Positions 14,621 to 23,563 of a DNA stretch of 64,000 bases are shown here, one piece after another (the stretch's first letter is position 1; each line of letters opens with the position of its first letter). A model generated the notes under the pieces. That model was not told where the DNA came from. It was given only the letters and a program-made list of their open reading frames with translations, and did no database searches. A program made the position numbers and the translations under genes. The stretch is from Alsobacter sp046349155 (GTDB lineage: Bacteria; Pseudomonadota; Alphaproteobacteria; Rhizobiales; Beijerinckiaceae): positions 45,969 through 109,968 of the forward strand of contig JAXMCW010000008.1 of assembly GCA_046349155.1 (NCBI GenBank), read 5' to 3'.

Positions 14621-15544
14621 CTAGACGGGCCTACAGCCGGCCAAGGACGGCCGAGGACGGCTTCCGGGTGCTCCGGTCGTCCGAAGGCCTCGGCGGCCCG
14701 TGGCGCCTGGCGCGCGTGGCGGCGTGAAGGCCGCACGGACGATGGCGTCGATTGCCGCCGCGTCGAGGCCCGGCCCCGCTAACACGACGAGCGCGGCGGA
14801 CACGGCCCGGGCGATCTCCGCCCGCTCCGTCGGCGCCGACACGAGCAGCCCCTGTATCGCGCCGGGGAGGGCCTGCACGGCCGTCCGGGCGACCTTGATC
14901 CGCGAGGCGGCGGCCTTTTCGAACGCAGCGAACGGGACGACCTCCTCGGCCTCGACGTCGCCCTCGACGTCCAGAATCCAGCTTTCGAGAATGAGCTTGG
15001 ACGCGGCCATGTCGGCAGGTGTCGCGGACGGGACGTCGGGGACGCTGAGGAATGCGCCAGGCGGCGGCTCGGGGATCGCAGCGGCCCGGGCTCCCATGTC
15101 GTGAAGGGCGGCGTCAAGGTCGTCGGCGAGCGCGCGGATCATGGCGTCGTGCGCGAGGGCAGCGGCCCTGTCGACGGCGACGGCGATGTCCTGAACGAGC
15201 CGCTCAATCGCCGGCTTGGCGGCCTGCTGATAGCAGTGCGCAAGGGCGTCCCGGTGAATGTATTTCGAGGCGAGGGCGTCGGCCTTCCGTCGGGTCTTTC
15301 GCAGGGCGCTCGCGAGCTTTGTCGCTCGGGCGGCGGCGATCTTGCGGGACGTCTCCGGCGCCGGGCGTGTCGTGTCCGGCTTCGTGATCTTCGCGGCGAG
15401 CGACGCCTCCGCGGCGACGACGTCGATCTTCCCGTCGCGACGGAGGCCGGCGCCGAGGAGACCTTGCTGCGCCCAGCCTGTTACGGCCGCGCGCGACACG
15501 CCGCGGCGCCTCGCAAACTCGGCCTTCGTGGTGATGTCTGACAT
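14621..15544 (-). CDS. Terminase small subunit-like (Nu1-type) DNA-packaging protein
   Basis: The 307-residue protein begins with a winged-helix/HTH segment (TTKAEFARRRGVSRAAVTGW, then GKIDVVAAEASLAAK). This is followed by a helical part typical of Nu1-like small terminases (RKTRRKADALASKYIHRDAL). Small terminases recognise the packaging site and recruit the large subunit. No large terminase gene is present, so if functional it would have to work with a helper phage enzyme, as phage satellites do. The C-terminal 30 residues are Pro/Arg-rich and probably disordered. The assignment rests on the HTH and the overall layout. Confidence 0.6.
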   Translation of the reverse strand: MSDITTKAEFARRRGVSRAAVTGWAQQGLLGAGLRRDGKIDVVAAEASLAAKITKPDTTRPAPETSRKIAAARATKLASALRKTRRKADALASKYIHRDALAHCYQQAAKPAIERLVQDIAVAVDRAAALAHDAMIRALADDLDAALHDMGARAAAIPEPPPGAFLSVPDVPSATPADMAASKLILESWILDVEGDVEAEEVVPFAAFEKAAASRIKVARTAVQALPGAIQGLLVSAPTERAEIARAVSAALVVLAGPGLDAAAIDAIVRAAFTPPRAPGATGRRGLRTTGAPGSRPRPSLAGCRPV

Positions 15545-15656
15545 TAGCTCGCGCTCCTAAGTGGTTTAGACGTAAACTCAGAATAGGACTCTATGCCTAA
15601 TTTCGGAATGCGCTCCCGATCCACCGGCATATGCTTTTCGAGCCAGGGACCCTCGG

Positions 15657-16409
15657 TCATTCCAGGAAGGACGGGTCGCCGTCGGTCGAGCCAGATCGCG
15701 TGATGCGTTCGGCTCGACGCCGCGCGACCAGCGCGCGTCGCTTTGCGTACTCAGCGCCCCCGTCCGTAGCGCGGCGCGCCCGGTTCCTTGCGCGGATCTC
15801 CTCGCGATGCTTCTCGCGATAGGTCGCCGCTTGTAGAAGCTGACGATCGCGGATGTGTGCCAAGTCGGGCGAGAGTGGGCCGGCCCCTATCGGCCGGTAG
15901 GACAAGCCCCTCACGATCGTGCGGACGGTCGATTCGTGTATCCCGTAGAGCCATCCGATCGCACGGCACGACGTTCCCTCGGCCCGAAGGCGACGGACCT
16001 CCTCGGCCTGGGCTTGCGTCAGCTTCGCTTGCCCACTCCGTTCGCCGGCCGGCACGGTGCCGAAGAACACGGAGTCGGCCTTATTCTCCGTCGCGGTGCC
16101 CCAGGCCAGATTCCGGACGTCGTTGTCGAGCACGTCCTCGTTAAGGTGACGTACTACGGCGCGCTCAAAGGGCGGCGGGCCGAGATGGGTGACGGCAACG
16201 GCCCGGTGCACGAGCACCTTTGACTTCCGGCCCGCCTCGTAAAGCGACACGACAAGATAGCCCGACCGTTGCTCGATCGGTTTCAGGATCCGTCCAGCCT
16301 TCGCCTTCCAGTCCTTGCCGTCCTTGTCCCGACGGATGCGGCCGCGCGTGCTGGCGCTGTAGTCGGGTGCGAAGGGGATCGGCTTCCATTTCTCGGGGGC
16401 GTCACTCAT
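15657..16409 (-). CDS. NUMOD4/HNH-type homing endonuclease-like protein
   Basis: The 250-residue protein has a NUMOD4-like N-terminus (EKWKPIPFAPDYSASTRGRI) and an HNH core with VHRAVAVTHLGPPPFERAVV, RHLNEDVLDNDVRNLAWGT and TENKADS. A C-terminal HTH recognition part follows (LTQAQAEEVRRLRAEGTSCR). This is the layout of phage-borne free-standing HNH endonucleases. The ATG at 16409 has a GGAG site and lies inside the end of a possible 20-residue upstream peptide. It sits between the replication and packaging parts of the element and may be a selfish insertion or a packaging-associated HNH. Confidence 0.85.
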   Translation of the reverse strand: MSDAPEKWKPIPFAPDYSASTRGRIRRDKDGKDWKAKAGRILKPIEQRSGYLVVSLYEAGRKSKVLVHRAVAVTHLGPPPFERAVVRHLNEDVLDNDVRNLAWGTATENKADSVFFGTVPAGERSGQAKLTQAQAEEVRRLRAEGTSCRAIGWLYGIHESTVRTIVRGLSYRPIGAGPLSPDLAHIRDRQLLQAATYREKHREEIRARNRARRATDGGAEYAKRRALVARRRAERITRSGSTDGDPSFLE

Positions 16410-16464
16410 GACGCGACTCCACGTCGCGCACCGATGCGCGCTTGATGTGTAGGGCATTAGTCAT
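16402..16464 (-). CDS. Possible 20-residue leader peptide before the HNH gene
   Basis: A short frame, MTNALHIKRASVRDVESRHE, ends by overlapping the start of the HNH gene by 8 nt (ATGAGTGA). A GGAG lies only 1 nt before the start, so translation initiation is doubtful. If real, it would couple translation of the endonuclease. Confidence 0.25.
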   Translation of the reverse strand: MTNALHIKRASVRDVESRHE

Positions 16465-16583
16465 GCTCCATCGTTCGCCCTGGTCGGGCGAGTTGCTTCC
16501 ATGTTTTCGGAGTGCGGACGGCCGCCGCTCCGAAGGCGGCGAAACTCTCTGAGGGGGTCCACATACCCCCCTCGTAGAGAGGG

Positions 16584-16666
16584 GTGTGTGTGTGTGAGGG
16601 TATGTGTCTATATTTCTCAACGACTTAGCAAAGTGAGTGGGGAGGTATGTGAGACTGTGTGTGTGG
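16584..16666. repeat. Intergenic GT-rich simple repeats
   Basis: Two short GT tracts (16584-16596 and 16655-16666) lie in the roughly 250-bp gap between the primase-helicase and HNH genes, next to a CCCCTC-GTAGA-GAGGGG hairpin at 16568-16584. The gap is poorer in GC than its surroundings. No gene is seen in it apart from the possible leader peptide. Confidence 0.6.
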
Positions 16667-16712
16667 GCGCTTCCAGAACACAAAGCGTCGCTTTTAGAAC
16701 AGTTTTCCCGGC

Positions 16713-18842
16713 TCATTGGTCGTCCCCGGGAAACTCGTAATCGTCCTCGGGACGCGGCGTCGGGCCTGTCCGGCGCACATACGGAGTGACCCGACCGTTA
16801 TCGCGCACCTCGACGATGTGAAGGATCTTGGCGACCCGGAGCCGGTCGAAAGCCGCCTCGATCTCGGCCTTGTTCGGGCCGATGTTGAGCCCCCAGGTCC
16901 CCGTGCTCTTCGCCCAGGCTTTTTCGGCGAGCGTCACGTAGTACGTCCGTGCCCCATCCTTCGGGGAAACGGTCGACTTGTTCTCGTCCGCGGCGTCGAT
17001 CGCGGCGAGGACGATCGCCTCGATCGTGCGGGCCCGCTGGACCTCGTCCGCTTCGCTCCCGCTCAAATGGTGGAAGGCGCCGGCTCGCCATTCGACGGCG
17101 ATCTCCTCGCCTAGGCGGCCGTAATTTGTTTTCGTGCTCCGCAGAATCCGGATGTTGCCTTGCAGGTCCCGCTTACCGCGGAGGAGGTAGAGCCGGCTCC
17201 TCACGGCATTCCCCCAGGCGGTCGAACCCGACCGACCCGTCCCCTCCGCAATGCCGCTCACGGACGGGTGAGCGGCCGCGACGACGGTCGTTCCGAAGTC
17301 GACGCACATCCGATTGAGGACACGGTTCACGAAGCCCGTGACTTGCGTCCGGTCGATCTCCGACCCCGCGAACATGTTGGCGATCGGATCGAGGAACACG
17401 AACACGGGACGGAGGCGACCGACGACCTCATAAAGTCGCTTCGCGAAGTCCGTCGTCACGCCGGCGGGCTTGTCCCGGGTGAACTCCATCAGCACGGCGC
17501 CGGCGGCGACGTTCTCAGATGTCCAACTCCGGGCGCCGATCATCGCTTGCCGATCGGTCCCCATGGCCGCGCATATGGCGACCTGTCGAAGCCGGATCTC
17601 GTGCCGGTCGTCCTCGCACCACACGCCGAGGGTCGGGCCTTGGACGACCTCCCGCCCGAACCATGGGCGCCCGGTCGCCGCGGCCGTCTGCAACATTTGG
17701 GCGGCGAGCGTCTTGCCGACCCCTCCGTCTCCGGTGAGGAGTGTCACCTTGCGGCGAGGAATGAGCCCCTCGACGGCCCACTCCCGCGGGGGCGGCGTGT
17801 CGAAGTCCTGTGCGGGATCGTAGAGGTCCTCGATCGATGGGAGGATGATTGCGGGCGCCGCAACAGTTTCGTTTTTCGCAACGTCCTCGTCCCGCGGGAC
17901 CTCGGCCTTAAGCCGCTGGATCTCGCGCTCGTCCTCTTCGCTCCGCTCTTTGAAGTCGACGGCCTTCTCCCCGGCCGGCTTCTCGGCGTAGTTGTACGCG
18001 TTGCGGACCTTCGTCCCGAGCCCCTCAAAGTCCCAAGGCGGTTCGCACCGGTGATTCCAGTGGTCCCACATGACCTCGAGGGCCGTCACCTCGGACAAGC
18101 CCAGGTCCCGGACCTTGCACGCGACCGTGTACGTCCAACGGTCGCCGCCCCGTCCTTCGATAGCTGGCTCCTCGCCCAGGAGGTATTCCTTCGCCCGGTC
18201 GACGTTGGCGTCGCTGTCGTCCACGATCCCCGGCCGCGCGTCCCGCTCGACGGTCCGCGCCTCGCCGAGCTTCTCGACGAGCCACATGGGCGCGTCCGCG
18301 ATCGGGACGTCCTTCTCGATCGTGTATGTCCCGGCCGGGTAGACCGAGCCGGGCCCGATCACGAGCCCGCCGCGCTTCTCTCGCGCCTTGACGTCGATCC
18401 CCGGGCCGAGAGCCGTCGAGTTGCAGCCCTGACACGGCGTCGGGGCGCCCAGGTAGATATGGCGGCCGCCTGACGGCGTCTTCACGGTGAACGTGTCGAG
18501 CCAGGCGTCGCCGTGTTCCCGGACGAGGGCGGCAAGGCTCTCGGCGCCTTTTTTGGCCTTCGCTTCGTTGACGTCGACGTCCACGACGGTGAGCCATCGT
18601 CCGTCCGTCATTTGGCCGGTGTGCACGCCGACGTTGAAGCCGGAATCGCGCCACAACTTGAGCACGGGGTCGTATTCGAAGAACAGGTCGCGCACGGCCT
18701 CCGGTTCGGCCGAGGCCCGACGCTGCCATCCGTGGATCGCGGGGACCTTCCCATCGGTGCGGGCCGGGAAGAGCCGAAGCCCGAGGCCGAGCAGGCGCGC
18801 GACGTGCGCCGGGAGGGGCGGACCTTCGGGGCGGAACGTCAT
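16713..18842 (-). CDS. Primase-polymerase/RepA-like helicase fusion
   Basis: The 709-residue replication protein joins two modules. Residues 1-200 form a bifunctional primase/polymerase (Prim-Pol) domain with the DxD motif in WLTVVDVDVNEAKAKKG, SGGRHIYLG and GLVIGPGSVY. Residues 370-600 form a RepA/AAA_25-type ATPase with Walker A TLLTGDGGVGKTLAAQ and Walker B PVFVFLDPIANMF. A C-terminal winged-helix-like part follows. Such proteins start autonomous replication in phage satellites and reduced prophages. The ATG at 18842 has a GGGGAG site. The gene lies downstream of the integrase and AlpA-like gene on the same strand. Confidence 0.88.
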   Translation of the reverse strand: MTFRPEGPPLPAHVARLLGLGLRLFPARTDGKVPAIHGWQRRASAEPEAVRDLFFEYDPVLKLWRDSGFNVGVHTGQMTDGRWLTVVDVDVNEAKAKKGAESLAALVREHGDAWLDTFTVKTPSGGRHIYLGAPTPCQGCNSTALGPGIDVKAREKRGGLVIGPGSVYPAGTYTIEKDVPIADAPMWLVEKLGEARTVERDARPGIVDDSDANVDRAKEYLLGEEPAIEGRGGDRWTYTVACKVRDLGLSEVTALEVMWDHWNHRCEPPWDFEGLGTKVRNAYNYAEKPAGEKAVDFKERSEEDEREIQRLKAEVPRDEDVAKNETVAAPAIILPSIEDLYDPAQDFDTPPPREWAVEGLIPRRKVTLLTGDGGVGKTLAAQMLQTAAATGRPWFGREVVQGPTLGVWCEDDRHEIRLRQVAICAAMGTDRQAMIGARSWTSENVAAGAVLMEFTRDKPAGVTTDFAKRLYEVVGRLRPVFVFLDPIANMFAGSEIDRTQVTGFVNRVLNRMCVDFGTTVVAAAHPSVSGIAEGTGRSGSTAWGNAVRSRLYLLRGKRDLQGNIRILRSTKTNYGRLGEEIAVEWRAGAFHHLSGSEADEVQRARTIEAIVLAAIDAADENKSTVSPKDGARTYYVTLAEKAWAKSTGTWGLNIGPNKAEIEAAFDRLRVAKILHIVEVRDNGRVTPYVRRTGPTPRPEDDYEFPGDDQ

Positions 18843-19073
18843 GGGCGCCGCTCCCCGGGAGGCACGTCGCATGAAAATTCGGCCTTGACCCCATCACAAC
18901 CGCAGGACGTTGCGCAGAACGGGCGATTCGCCGTATCCTGTGCGCCATCCTCGGAGTTGCTGCCTAGGATCCTTTGCGGCGCCGCCCCTTGGCCTCGGGG
19001 GCGGCGTTCGCGTTTCTGCGACTGCATGGATGCCTCAGTGGTGAGGCCGGGCGCGCCCGACCTGGGCGGGCGT

Positions 19074-19316
19074 TCAACCGAGAAAGTCGTCGTCGGCCGT
19101 CCGGCCGATCACCGTCGCGTTCGCCTCGTAGCGAATGACCTCGTCGGACGAGACGCGCGTTGCGCTCCCGATCTTGGTGGCCCGAAGCTTCTTGCGCGAA
19201 ATCTCGTAATACAGGTGGCGGGTCGATACGTTCCAACGGTCCGCGACCTGACGCAGCGTGAACCACGTCCTCGGCGGGAGGGGGTCGACGATCGGCTTCT
19301 CAGCGGCGGCGCTCAT
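19074..19316 (-). CDS. AlpA/excisionase-like HTH protein
   Basis: The 80-residue protein has a MerR-like helix-turn-helix (WFTLRQVADRWNVSTRHLYY) followed by ISRKKLRATKIGSATRVSSD, the pattern of excisionase/AlpA proteins. Such proteins control excision and early transcription of prophages and satellites. A CCCAGG-N7-CCTGGG inverted repeat lies about 10 bp upstream of the start (19326-19344) and could be an autoregulatory site. It follows the integrase stop by about 100 bp. Confidence 0.8.
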   Translation of the reverse strand: MSAAAEKPIVDPLPPRTWFTLRQVADRWNVSTRHLYYEISRKKLRATKIGSATRVSSDEVIRYEANATVIGRTADDDFLG

Positions 19317-19412
19317 GTGATGGTCCCCAGGTAGATGGCCTGGGAACGAGCGTGCGCCACGCTACCTTTCCGTGACGCGAACGTTTTTCACACTTCGTTA
19401 ACTTTTCCGGAA

Positions 19413-20627
19413 CTACGCGCGGCCTTGCAGGGAAATGACTTTCGCCGCCTTCGTCGCGCCGGTGCAGTGGTCGGCCCATGCTTGCATGAGGAGCCGGCGC
19501 TTTTCGATCGCGTCGGAGCGGCGGTACGCGGCCTCCGTCGCATCGCCGATCGCGTGCGCAAGGGCTTGCTCGGCGAGCTCCCGCGGGAACGTCGTCCGAT
19601 CGCCGCACCAGTCACGGAAGGCACTCCGCATCCCGTGTGTCGTCGCCTCGACGCCGTCGTCGACGCTGCGCGCGAGAAGGTTCATCACGGCCTGGTCGGA
19701 GAGAACGCCGCCGGACCTGCCGGGGAATACCTGGACTCCGTCGCCGAGCTTGCGGGCATTCTCGAGGATCGCGATCGCGGCGTCGGAAAGCGGGACGACG
19801 TGCTCGCGTCCGGACTTCATCCTCAAGCCTGGGATCGTCCAGGTCTTCGCCTTCGTGTTGATCTCCGACCACTCGGCGCCGCGCGCCTCGCCGCCGCGGA
19901 CGGCCGTCAGGATCGTGAACCGCAGACACAAGCTTGTCGCCGTGCTCTCGGTCGCGAGCCGCTCGAGGAGGGCCGGGACGGCGTCGAAGTGAAGGGCGGC
20001 GAAGTGTCCCCGGGAGCCCTTGGGGGCCTTGCCGAGGAGATGGTCGAGATGGCCGGCCCGGCGGGCGGGGTTGTCTCCCTCGCGCAGCCCCTTGGCCTTC
20101 GCAGCGTCGAGGGCGCGCTCGATCTGGTTTTGCACCTTGCGAGCGGCGACCGGCTTTGCCTGCCAAATGGGTTGCAGGACGCGGAGAACGTGCTCCGTCT
20201 CGATCGCGTCGACGCGGAGGTCCATGAGGGATCCGCAATGCACCCTGAACGCCGAGTCCCAATTGCGCCGTTGGGCTTCCGTCTTGAAGGCGGCCGTCAC
20301 GCTCGGCGACCACGTCTCGATCCACTGTCGGAACGTCGGCTTGGGGGCGGCCTTCTGGCGCCGTACGGCGGGACGGATGTCCTCGCCGGCCCGGAGGGCG
20401 CGACGGAGCTTGCGGGCCTCGTCGCGGGCCTCCTCGGCCGTCACGTCCCGCACCGGCCCGAGCCCCAACTCGAACCGCTTCCCGTTTTGGTTGAACATGA
20501 AAGTCCAGGACCGGCCGGTCCCCCTGACCGATAGGTACAGGTTGCCTCCGTCGGAATGCCGGCCTTGCTCGGCGTCCGTCTTGAGGAGCGCGGCGATCTT
20601 TTTCGCGGTGAGGAGCTTCTCGGCCAT
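19413..20627 (-). CDS. Tyrosine recombinase (P4-type integrase)
   Basis: The 404-residue integrase begins with the DUF4102-like arm-binding domain (MAEKLLTAKKIAALLKTDAE, SDGGNLYLSVRGTGRSW). The catalytic residues are visible: Arg in TILTAVRGGEARGAEW, the HxxR box in THGMRSAFRDWCGD, and His plus Tyr in LAHAIGDATEAAYRRS. The ATG at 20627 has a GAGGG site and fits the family N-terminus; a longer in-frame start at 20840 does not. The gene reads into the element from its right end, so the att site is expected within 20630-20760. A CCTAC-T-GTAGG repeat lies at 20661-20671. Confidence 0.95.
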   Translation of the reverse strand: MAEKLLTAKKIAALLKTDAEQGRHSDGGNLYLSVRGTGRSWTFMFNQNGKRFELGLGPVRDVTAEEARDEARKLRRALRAGEDIRPAVRRQKAAPKPTFRQWIETWSPSVTAAFKTEAQRRNWDSAFRVHCGSLMDLRVDAIETEHVLRVLQPIWQAKPVAARKVQNQIERALDAAKAKGLREGDNPARRAGHLDHLLGKAPKGSRGHFAALHFDAVPALLERLATESTATSLCLRFTILTAVRGGEARGAEWSEINTKAKTWTIPGLRMKSGREHVVPLSDAAIAILENARKLGDGVQVFPGRSGGVLSDQAVMNLLARSVDDGVEATTHGMRSAFRDWCGDRTTFPRELAEQALAHAIGDATEAAYRRSDAIEKRRLLMQAWADHCTGATKAAKVISLQGRA

Positions 20628-20753
20628 GGCGTGTCCCTCGTTCTCAACCCTACGTTCTACCCTACTGTAGGCCGTGCATGCCTGCAACGTGTCTTGCGCG
20701 CCCTTGCGCAGGGATAAGCAATAAATAAACACGATCAACAATTTATCACACGG

Positions 20754-20780
20754 TTGACTCGAGGCGTTTGCGTCTATAAG
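20754..20780 (+). promoter_or_regulatory. Possible promoter upstream of the SulP transporter
   Basis: TTGACT (20754-20759) and TATAAG (20775-20780) are separated by 15 bp, slightly short for a sigma-70 promoter, in a low-GC stretch about 130 bp upstream of the sulP start. The stretch 20628-20753 shows no gene and is the likely right boundary of the mobile element. Confidence 0.4.
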
Positions 20781-20910
20781 GGCGCTACTTTCGATTATAC
20801 GGAGAGTTCCCAACTCGGCAATCGCTTCACGATCTGGCATGATCGCAATTTACAGGCGTCCTGTGTAGTATTTGCGCCGGGCGACCCCCGCGCGAGTCGG
20901 AACCACCATC

Positions 20911-22644
20911 ATGAACATGCAGGCGAACCCCCGCCGCCGCCCCGCACCCACTTTCGCGGAACTCTTCACGCCGAAGATCGTCACCGTGCTGCGCGAGGGC
21001 TACGGCCTCTCGGCGCTGCGGGCCGACACGATCGCCGGCATCACCGTCGCGATGGTGGCCCTGCCCCTCTCCATGGCGATCGCCAAGGCGAGCGGCACGA
21101 CGCCCGACCGGGGGCTCTTCACCGCCATCGTCGGCGGCTTCCTCATCTCAGCGCTGGGCGGCAGCCGCTTCCAGATCGGCGGTCCCGCCGGCGCCTTCAT
21201 CGTCGTGGTGGCCGCCTCCATCGAGCGCCACGGGCTCGAGGGCTTCCTCCTCGCCACGCTCATCGCCGGGCTGCTCCTCATGGCGATCGGCTTCCTGCGG
21301 CTCGGCACCTACATCAAGTACATCCCGCATCCCGTGACCGTCGGATTCACGAGCGGCATCGCGGTCATCATCTTCTCCAGCCAGATCTCCGACCTGTTCG
21401 GCCTCACGCTGCCGGGACGCGAGCCCGCGGCTTTCGTCCCCAAGTTGCAGGCGCTCGCGGGCGCGGCGGGAACGGTGAACGCGGCGGCCATCCTCGTCAC
21501 GCTGGTCTCGCTGGCCGTGATCCTGGTGCTGCGGAAGGTGCGCCCGCACTGGCCGGGATTCCTGATCGCCATCGCCGTGGGCTCCGTCCTGTCGCTTGCG
21601 ATGGCGATGCTGGGGCTCGACGTGGCCACCATCGGCTCAAAGTTCGGCGGCATTCCCAGCACGCTCCCCGCGCCGGCCCTGCCGAACGTGTCGCTGGCCA
21701 CCGTCGCCGACGTCTTTCCCGACGCGGTGACCTTTGCCGTGCTGGGCGCCATCGAGTCGCTGCTGTCGGCTGTGGTGGCCGACGGCATGAGCGGCCGGAG
21801 GCACCGGTCCAATTGCGAGCTCGTCGCGCAAGGGGTGGCGAACGTCGCCTCGGCCCTGTTCGGGGGCATCTGCGCGACGGGCACCATCGCCCGCACGGCG
21901 ACCAACGTGCGCGCCGGCGCGCGCGGCCCCGTCTCGGGGATGATCCACTCCGTCGTGCTGCTGCTCCTGATGCTGGTCGCCGCACCCCTCGCCTCCTACA
22001 TCCCGCTCGCGACGCTCGCCGCCGTCCTGGCGGTGGTGTCCTGGAACATGGCGGAAAAGGCGGAGTTCAAGGCGATCCTGCAGCGTTCGCGCGGCGACGC
22101 CCTGGTGCTCCTCGCCACCTTCCTGCTCACCGTGTTCCGCGACCTCACGGAGGGCATCGCGGTCGGCGTGGTGCTCGGAGCGATCATGTTCATGCACCGG
22201 ATGGCGAACCTCGTGGAGGTGCAGGCCGACGGCTCGCTGCTCGACGAGGACGTGGCCGACGATACCGGCCCCGCCCGCTCTCCCTATGTCGGCCCGCCCG
22301 GCACCGACGACGAGATGGTCTACCGTATCCGCGGGCCCTTTTTCTTCGGCGCCGCGAGCGAGGTCGCCGCTGTGCTCGACCGCATGGGCCAGTTCCCGAA
22401 GGTCTTCATCCTGGACCTCTCCGCCGTTCCCTTTGCGGATTCCACGGCGGCGCACGCCCTGCTGTCCTTCGTGAAGAAGGCCGGCAAGGCCGGCACGACC
22501 GTCTATCTCGCGGGAGCGTCGATGGGCGTGCGGCACGTGCTCTTCCAGCACGGCCTGAAGCCGCCGCTCGGCCACTACAGCGCCGACGTCGAGAGCGCCC
22601 GCGAGGAGGCCCGTCAGGCGCGCCAGAAGGACGACGCGACCTGA
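20911..22644 (+). CDS. SulP-family inorganic anion transporter with STAS domain
   Basis: The 577-residue membrane protein starts with a cytoplasmic segment and then the SulP signature (YGLSALRADTIAGITVAMVA). About 10-14 hydrophobic segments follow, with QIGGPAGAFIV and a C-terminal STAS domain (residues about 440-560) that includes FILDLSAVPFADSTAAHALL. Substrates in the family include sulfate, bicarbonate and dicarboxylates; none can be chosen here. The ATG at 20911 is preferred over a TTG at 20872. It is the first backbone gene right of the mobile element. Confidence 0.9.
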   Translation: MNMQANPRRRPAPTFAELFTPKIVTVLREGYGLSALRADTIAGITVAMVALPLSMAIAKASGTTPDRGLFTAIVGGFLISALGGSRFQIGGPAGAFIVVVAASIERHGLEGFLLATLIAGLLLMAIGFLRLGTYIKYIPHPVTVGFTSGIAVIIFSSQISDLFGLTLPGREPAAFVPKLQALAGAAGTVNAAAILVTLVSLAVILVLRKVRPHWPGFLIAIAVGSVLSLAMAMLGLDVATIGSKFGGIPSTLPAPALPNVSLATVADVFPDAVTFAVLGAIESLLSAVVADGMSGRRHRSNCELVAQGVANVASALFGGICATGTIARTATNVRAGARGPVSGMIHSVVLLLLMLVAAPLASYIPLATLAAVLAVVSWNMAEKAEFKAILQRSRGDALVLLATFLLTVFRDLTEGIAVGVVLGAIMFMHRMANLVEVQADGSLLDEDVADDTGPARSPYVGPPGTDDEMVYRIRGPFFFGAASEVAAVLDRMGQFPKVFILDLSAVPFADSTAAHALLSFVKKAGKAGTTVYLAGASMGVRHVLFQHGLKPPLGHYSADVESAREEARQARQKDDAT

Positions 22645-22647
22645 TCG

Positions 22648-23490
22648 TCAGTCGTCGTCATGGTGGCGTACGCCCGGCTTGAGCGGTGCGCGGATCAACC
22701 CCAGGCAGCCGAAATAGAGGGCGCAGCCCAGCAGCACGATGGCCGTGATCCGGTCGGGTTTGAGATCCTGCGCCACCGTCACGAACCCGGCCACGGTCCA
22801 GACGGCGCACAACGCCAGGGTGAGCGGCTTGAGCTGCCGCACGCGGAAGGGGTGGACGAAGACGAAGTTCGTCGCCTGCCCCACGGCGGCGGCCACGATC
22901 ACGACCGTGGCGAGCCAGGGCGGCGGGGCGAACACCATGAGGTAGAAGACCACGACGTTCCACACTGCCGGGAAGCCCGCGAACCAATTGTCCGGCGTCT
23001 TCATCCGCAGGTCGGCGAAGTAGAGCGCGGCGGACATGATGATGATGACCCCGAAGGCCATCGCCAGCGGACGCGGCCACAGGTCCGCGAGGACCAGCAT
23101 GGCCGCCGGCACGAACACGTAGGTCGTGAAGTCGACCACGAGGTCGAGCACGTCGCCCGAGAGGTTCGGCACGCGATCGCGCACGCGCAGGGCGCGGGCG
23201 ATCGTGCCGTCGATTCCATCCACGACGAGGGCCACGCCGAGCCAGAAGAAGGCCCACGAAAACTCGTGGGCGAAGGCGTCGAACAGGGCGACGAAGGCGA
23301 GCGCGCCGCCGCTCGCGGTGAAGAAATGGACGAGATAGCCCGGAAGCCGCTCTTGGAAGGGGCGTTTCGCCGGCCTGACCTGCCCCGTCTCGCTGTCCAC
23401 GCGCCGTCCCGCTCCACTCACGCCGGCGCCACAGGCCGCCGGAAAGGCGCGTTCCAGGAACCACACCGCCTCGCCGCGGGGATCAAACAT
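22648..23490 (-). CDS. pcs: Phosphatidylcholine synthase
   Basis: The 280-residue membrane enzyme condenses choline with CDP-diacylglycerol to make phosphatidylcholine in one step. The CDP-alcohol phosphotransferase motif is visible as VDGIDGTIARALRVRDRVPN followed by SGDVLDLVVDFTTYVF. About eight hydrophobic segments match the family. Phosphatidylcholine is a common membrane lipid in host-associated and related Hyphomicrobiales. The ATG at 23490 follows a GTG at 23493, and either could be used. It converges with the SulP gene, leaving 3 bp between stops. Confidence 0.92.
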   Translation of the reverse strand: MFDPRGEAVWFLERAFPAACGAGVSGAGRRVDSETGQVRPAKRPFQERLPGYLVHFFTASGGALAFVALFDAFAHEFSWAFFWLGVALVVDGIDGTIARALRVRDRVPNLSGDVLDLVVDFTTYVFVPAAMLVLADLWPRPLAMAFGVIIIMSAALYFADLRMKTPDNWFAGFPAVWNVVVFYLMVFAPPPWLATVVIVAAAVGQATNFVFVHPFRVRQLKPLTLALCAVWTVAGFVTVAQDLKPDRITAIVLLGCALYFGCLGLIRAPLKPGVRHHDDD

Positions 23491-23563
23491 CACCCGGCTG
23501 GGCTTTTCCAGTGCATTCCGGACACGATGCGAGGCGAGTTGCTGACCGGCCGTGACACAAGGC

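Larger units (their letters stand above)
7300..20760. mobile_element. Phage-satellite-like (PICI-like) or reduced prophage element
   Basis: A block of about 13.4 kb separates the backbone genes qor and sulP. At its right end are a tyrosine integrase, an AlpA/excisionase-like HTH protein and a primase-polymerase/helicase, in the gene order seen in phage-inducible islands. These are followed by an HNH endonuclease, a terminase-small-subunit-like protein, a run of very small overlapping genes and a ClpP-like protein, all on the minus strand. No large terminase, portal, major capsid or tail gene is present, so the element cannot make virions alone. The left end carries a Panacea-type toxin-antitoxin pair and decayed repeats. 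Boundaries are approximate; no convincing direct-repeat att pair was found by eye, and no tRNA is present at either end. Confidence 0.65.

Noticed and set aside
18839..19027. 62-codon frame upstream of the primase with an ATGA overlap
   Set aside because: Its composition is unlike a protein and it spans the GC-rich hairpin; the overlap alone is weak support. It is kept only as part of a finding about the gap.
7300..20830. Direct-repeat att pair for the satellite-like element (for example TACGGAG...ATCGCTT near 7308 and near 20798)
   Set aside because: The matching blocks are short and differently spaced (12 versus 16 bases between them), which is expected by chance; no longer repeat was found by eye.
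20640..20900. tRNA gene as attachment site next to the integrase
   Set aside because: No T-arm or acceptor-like sequence was found on either strand in this stretch.
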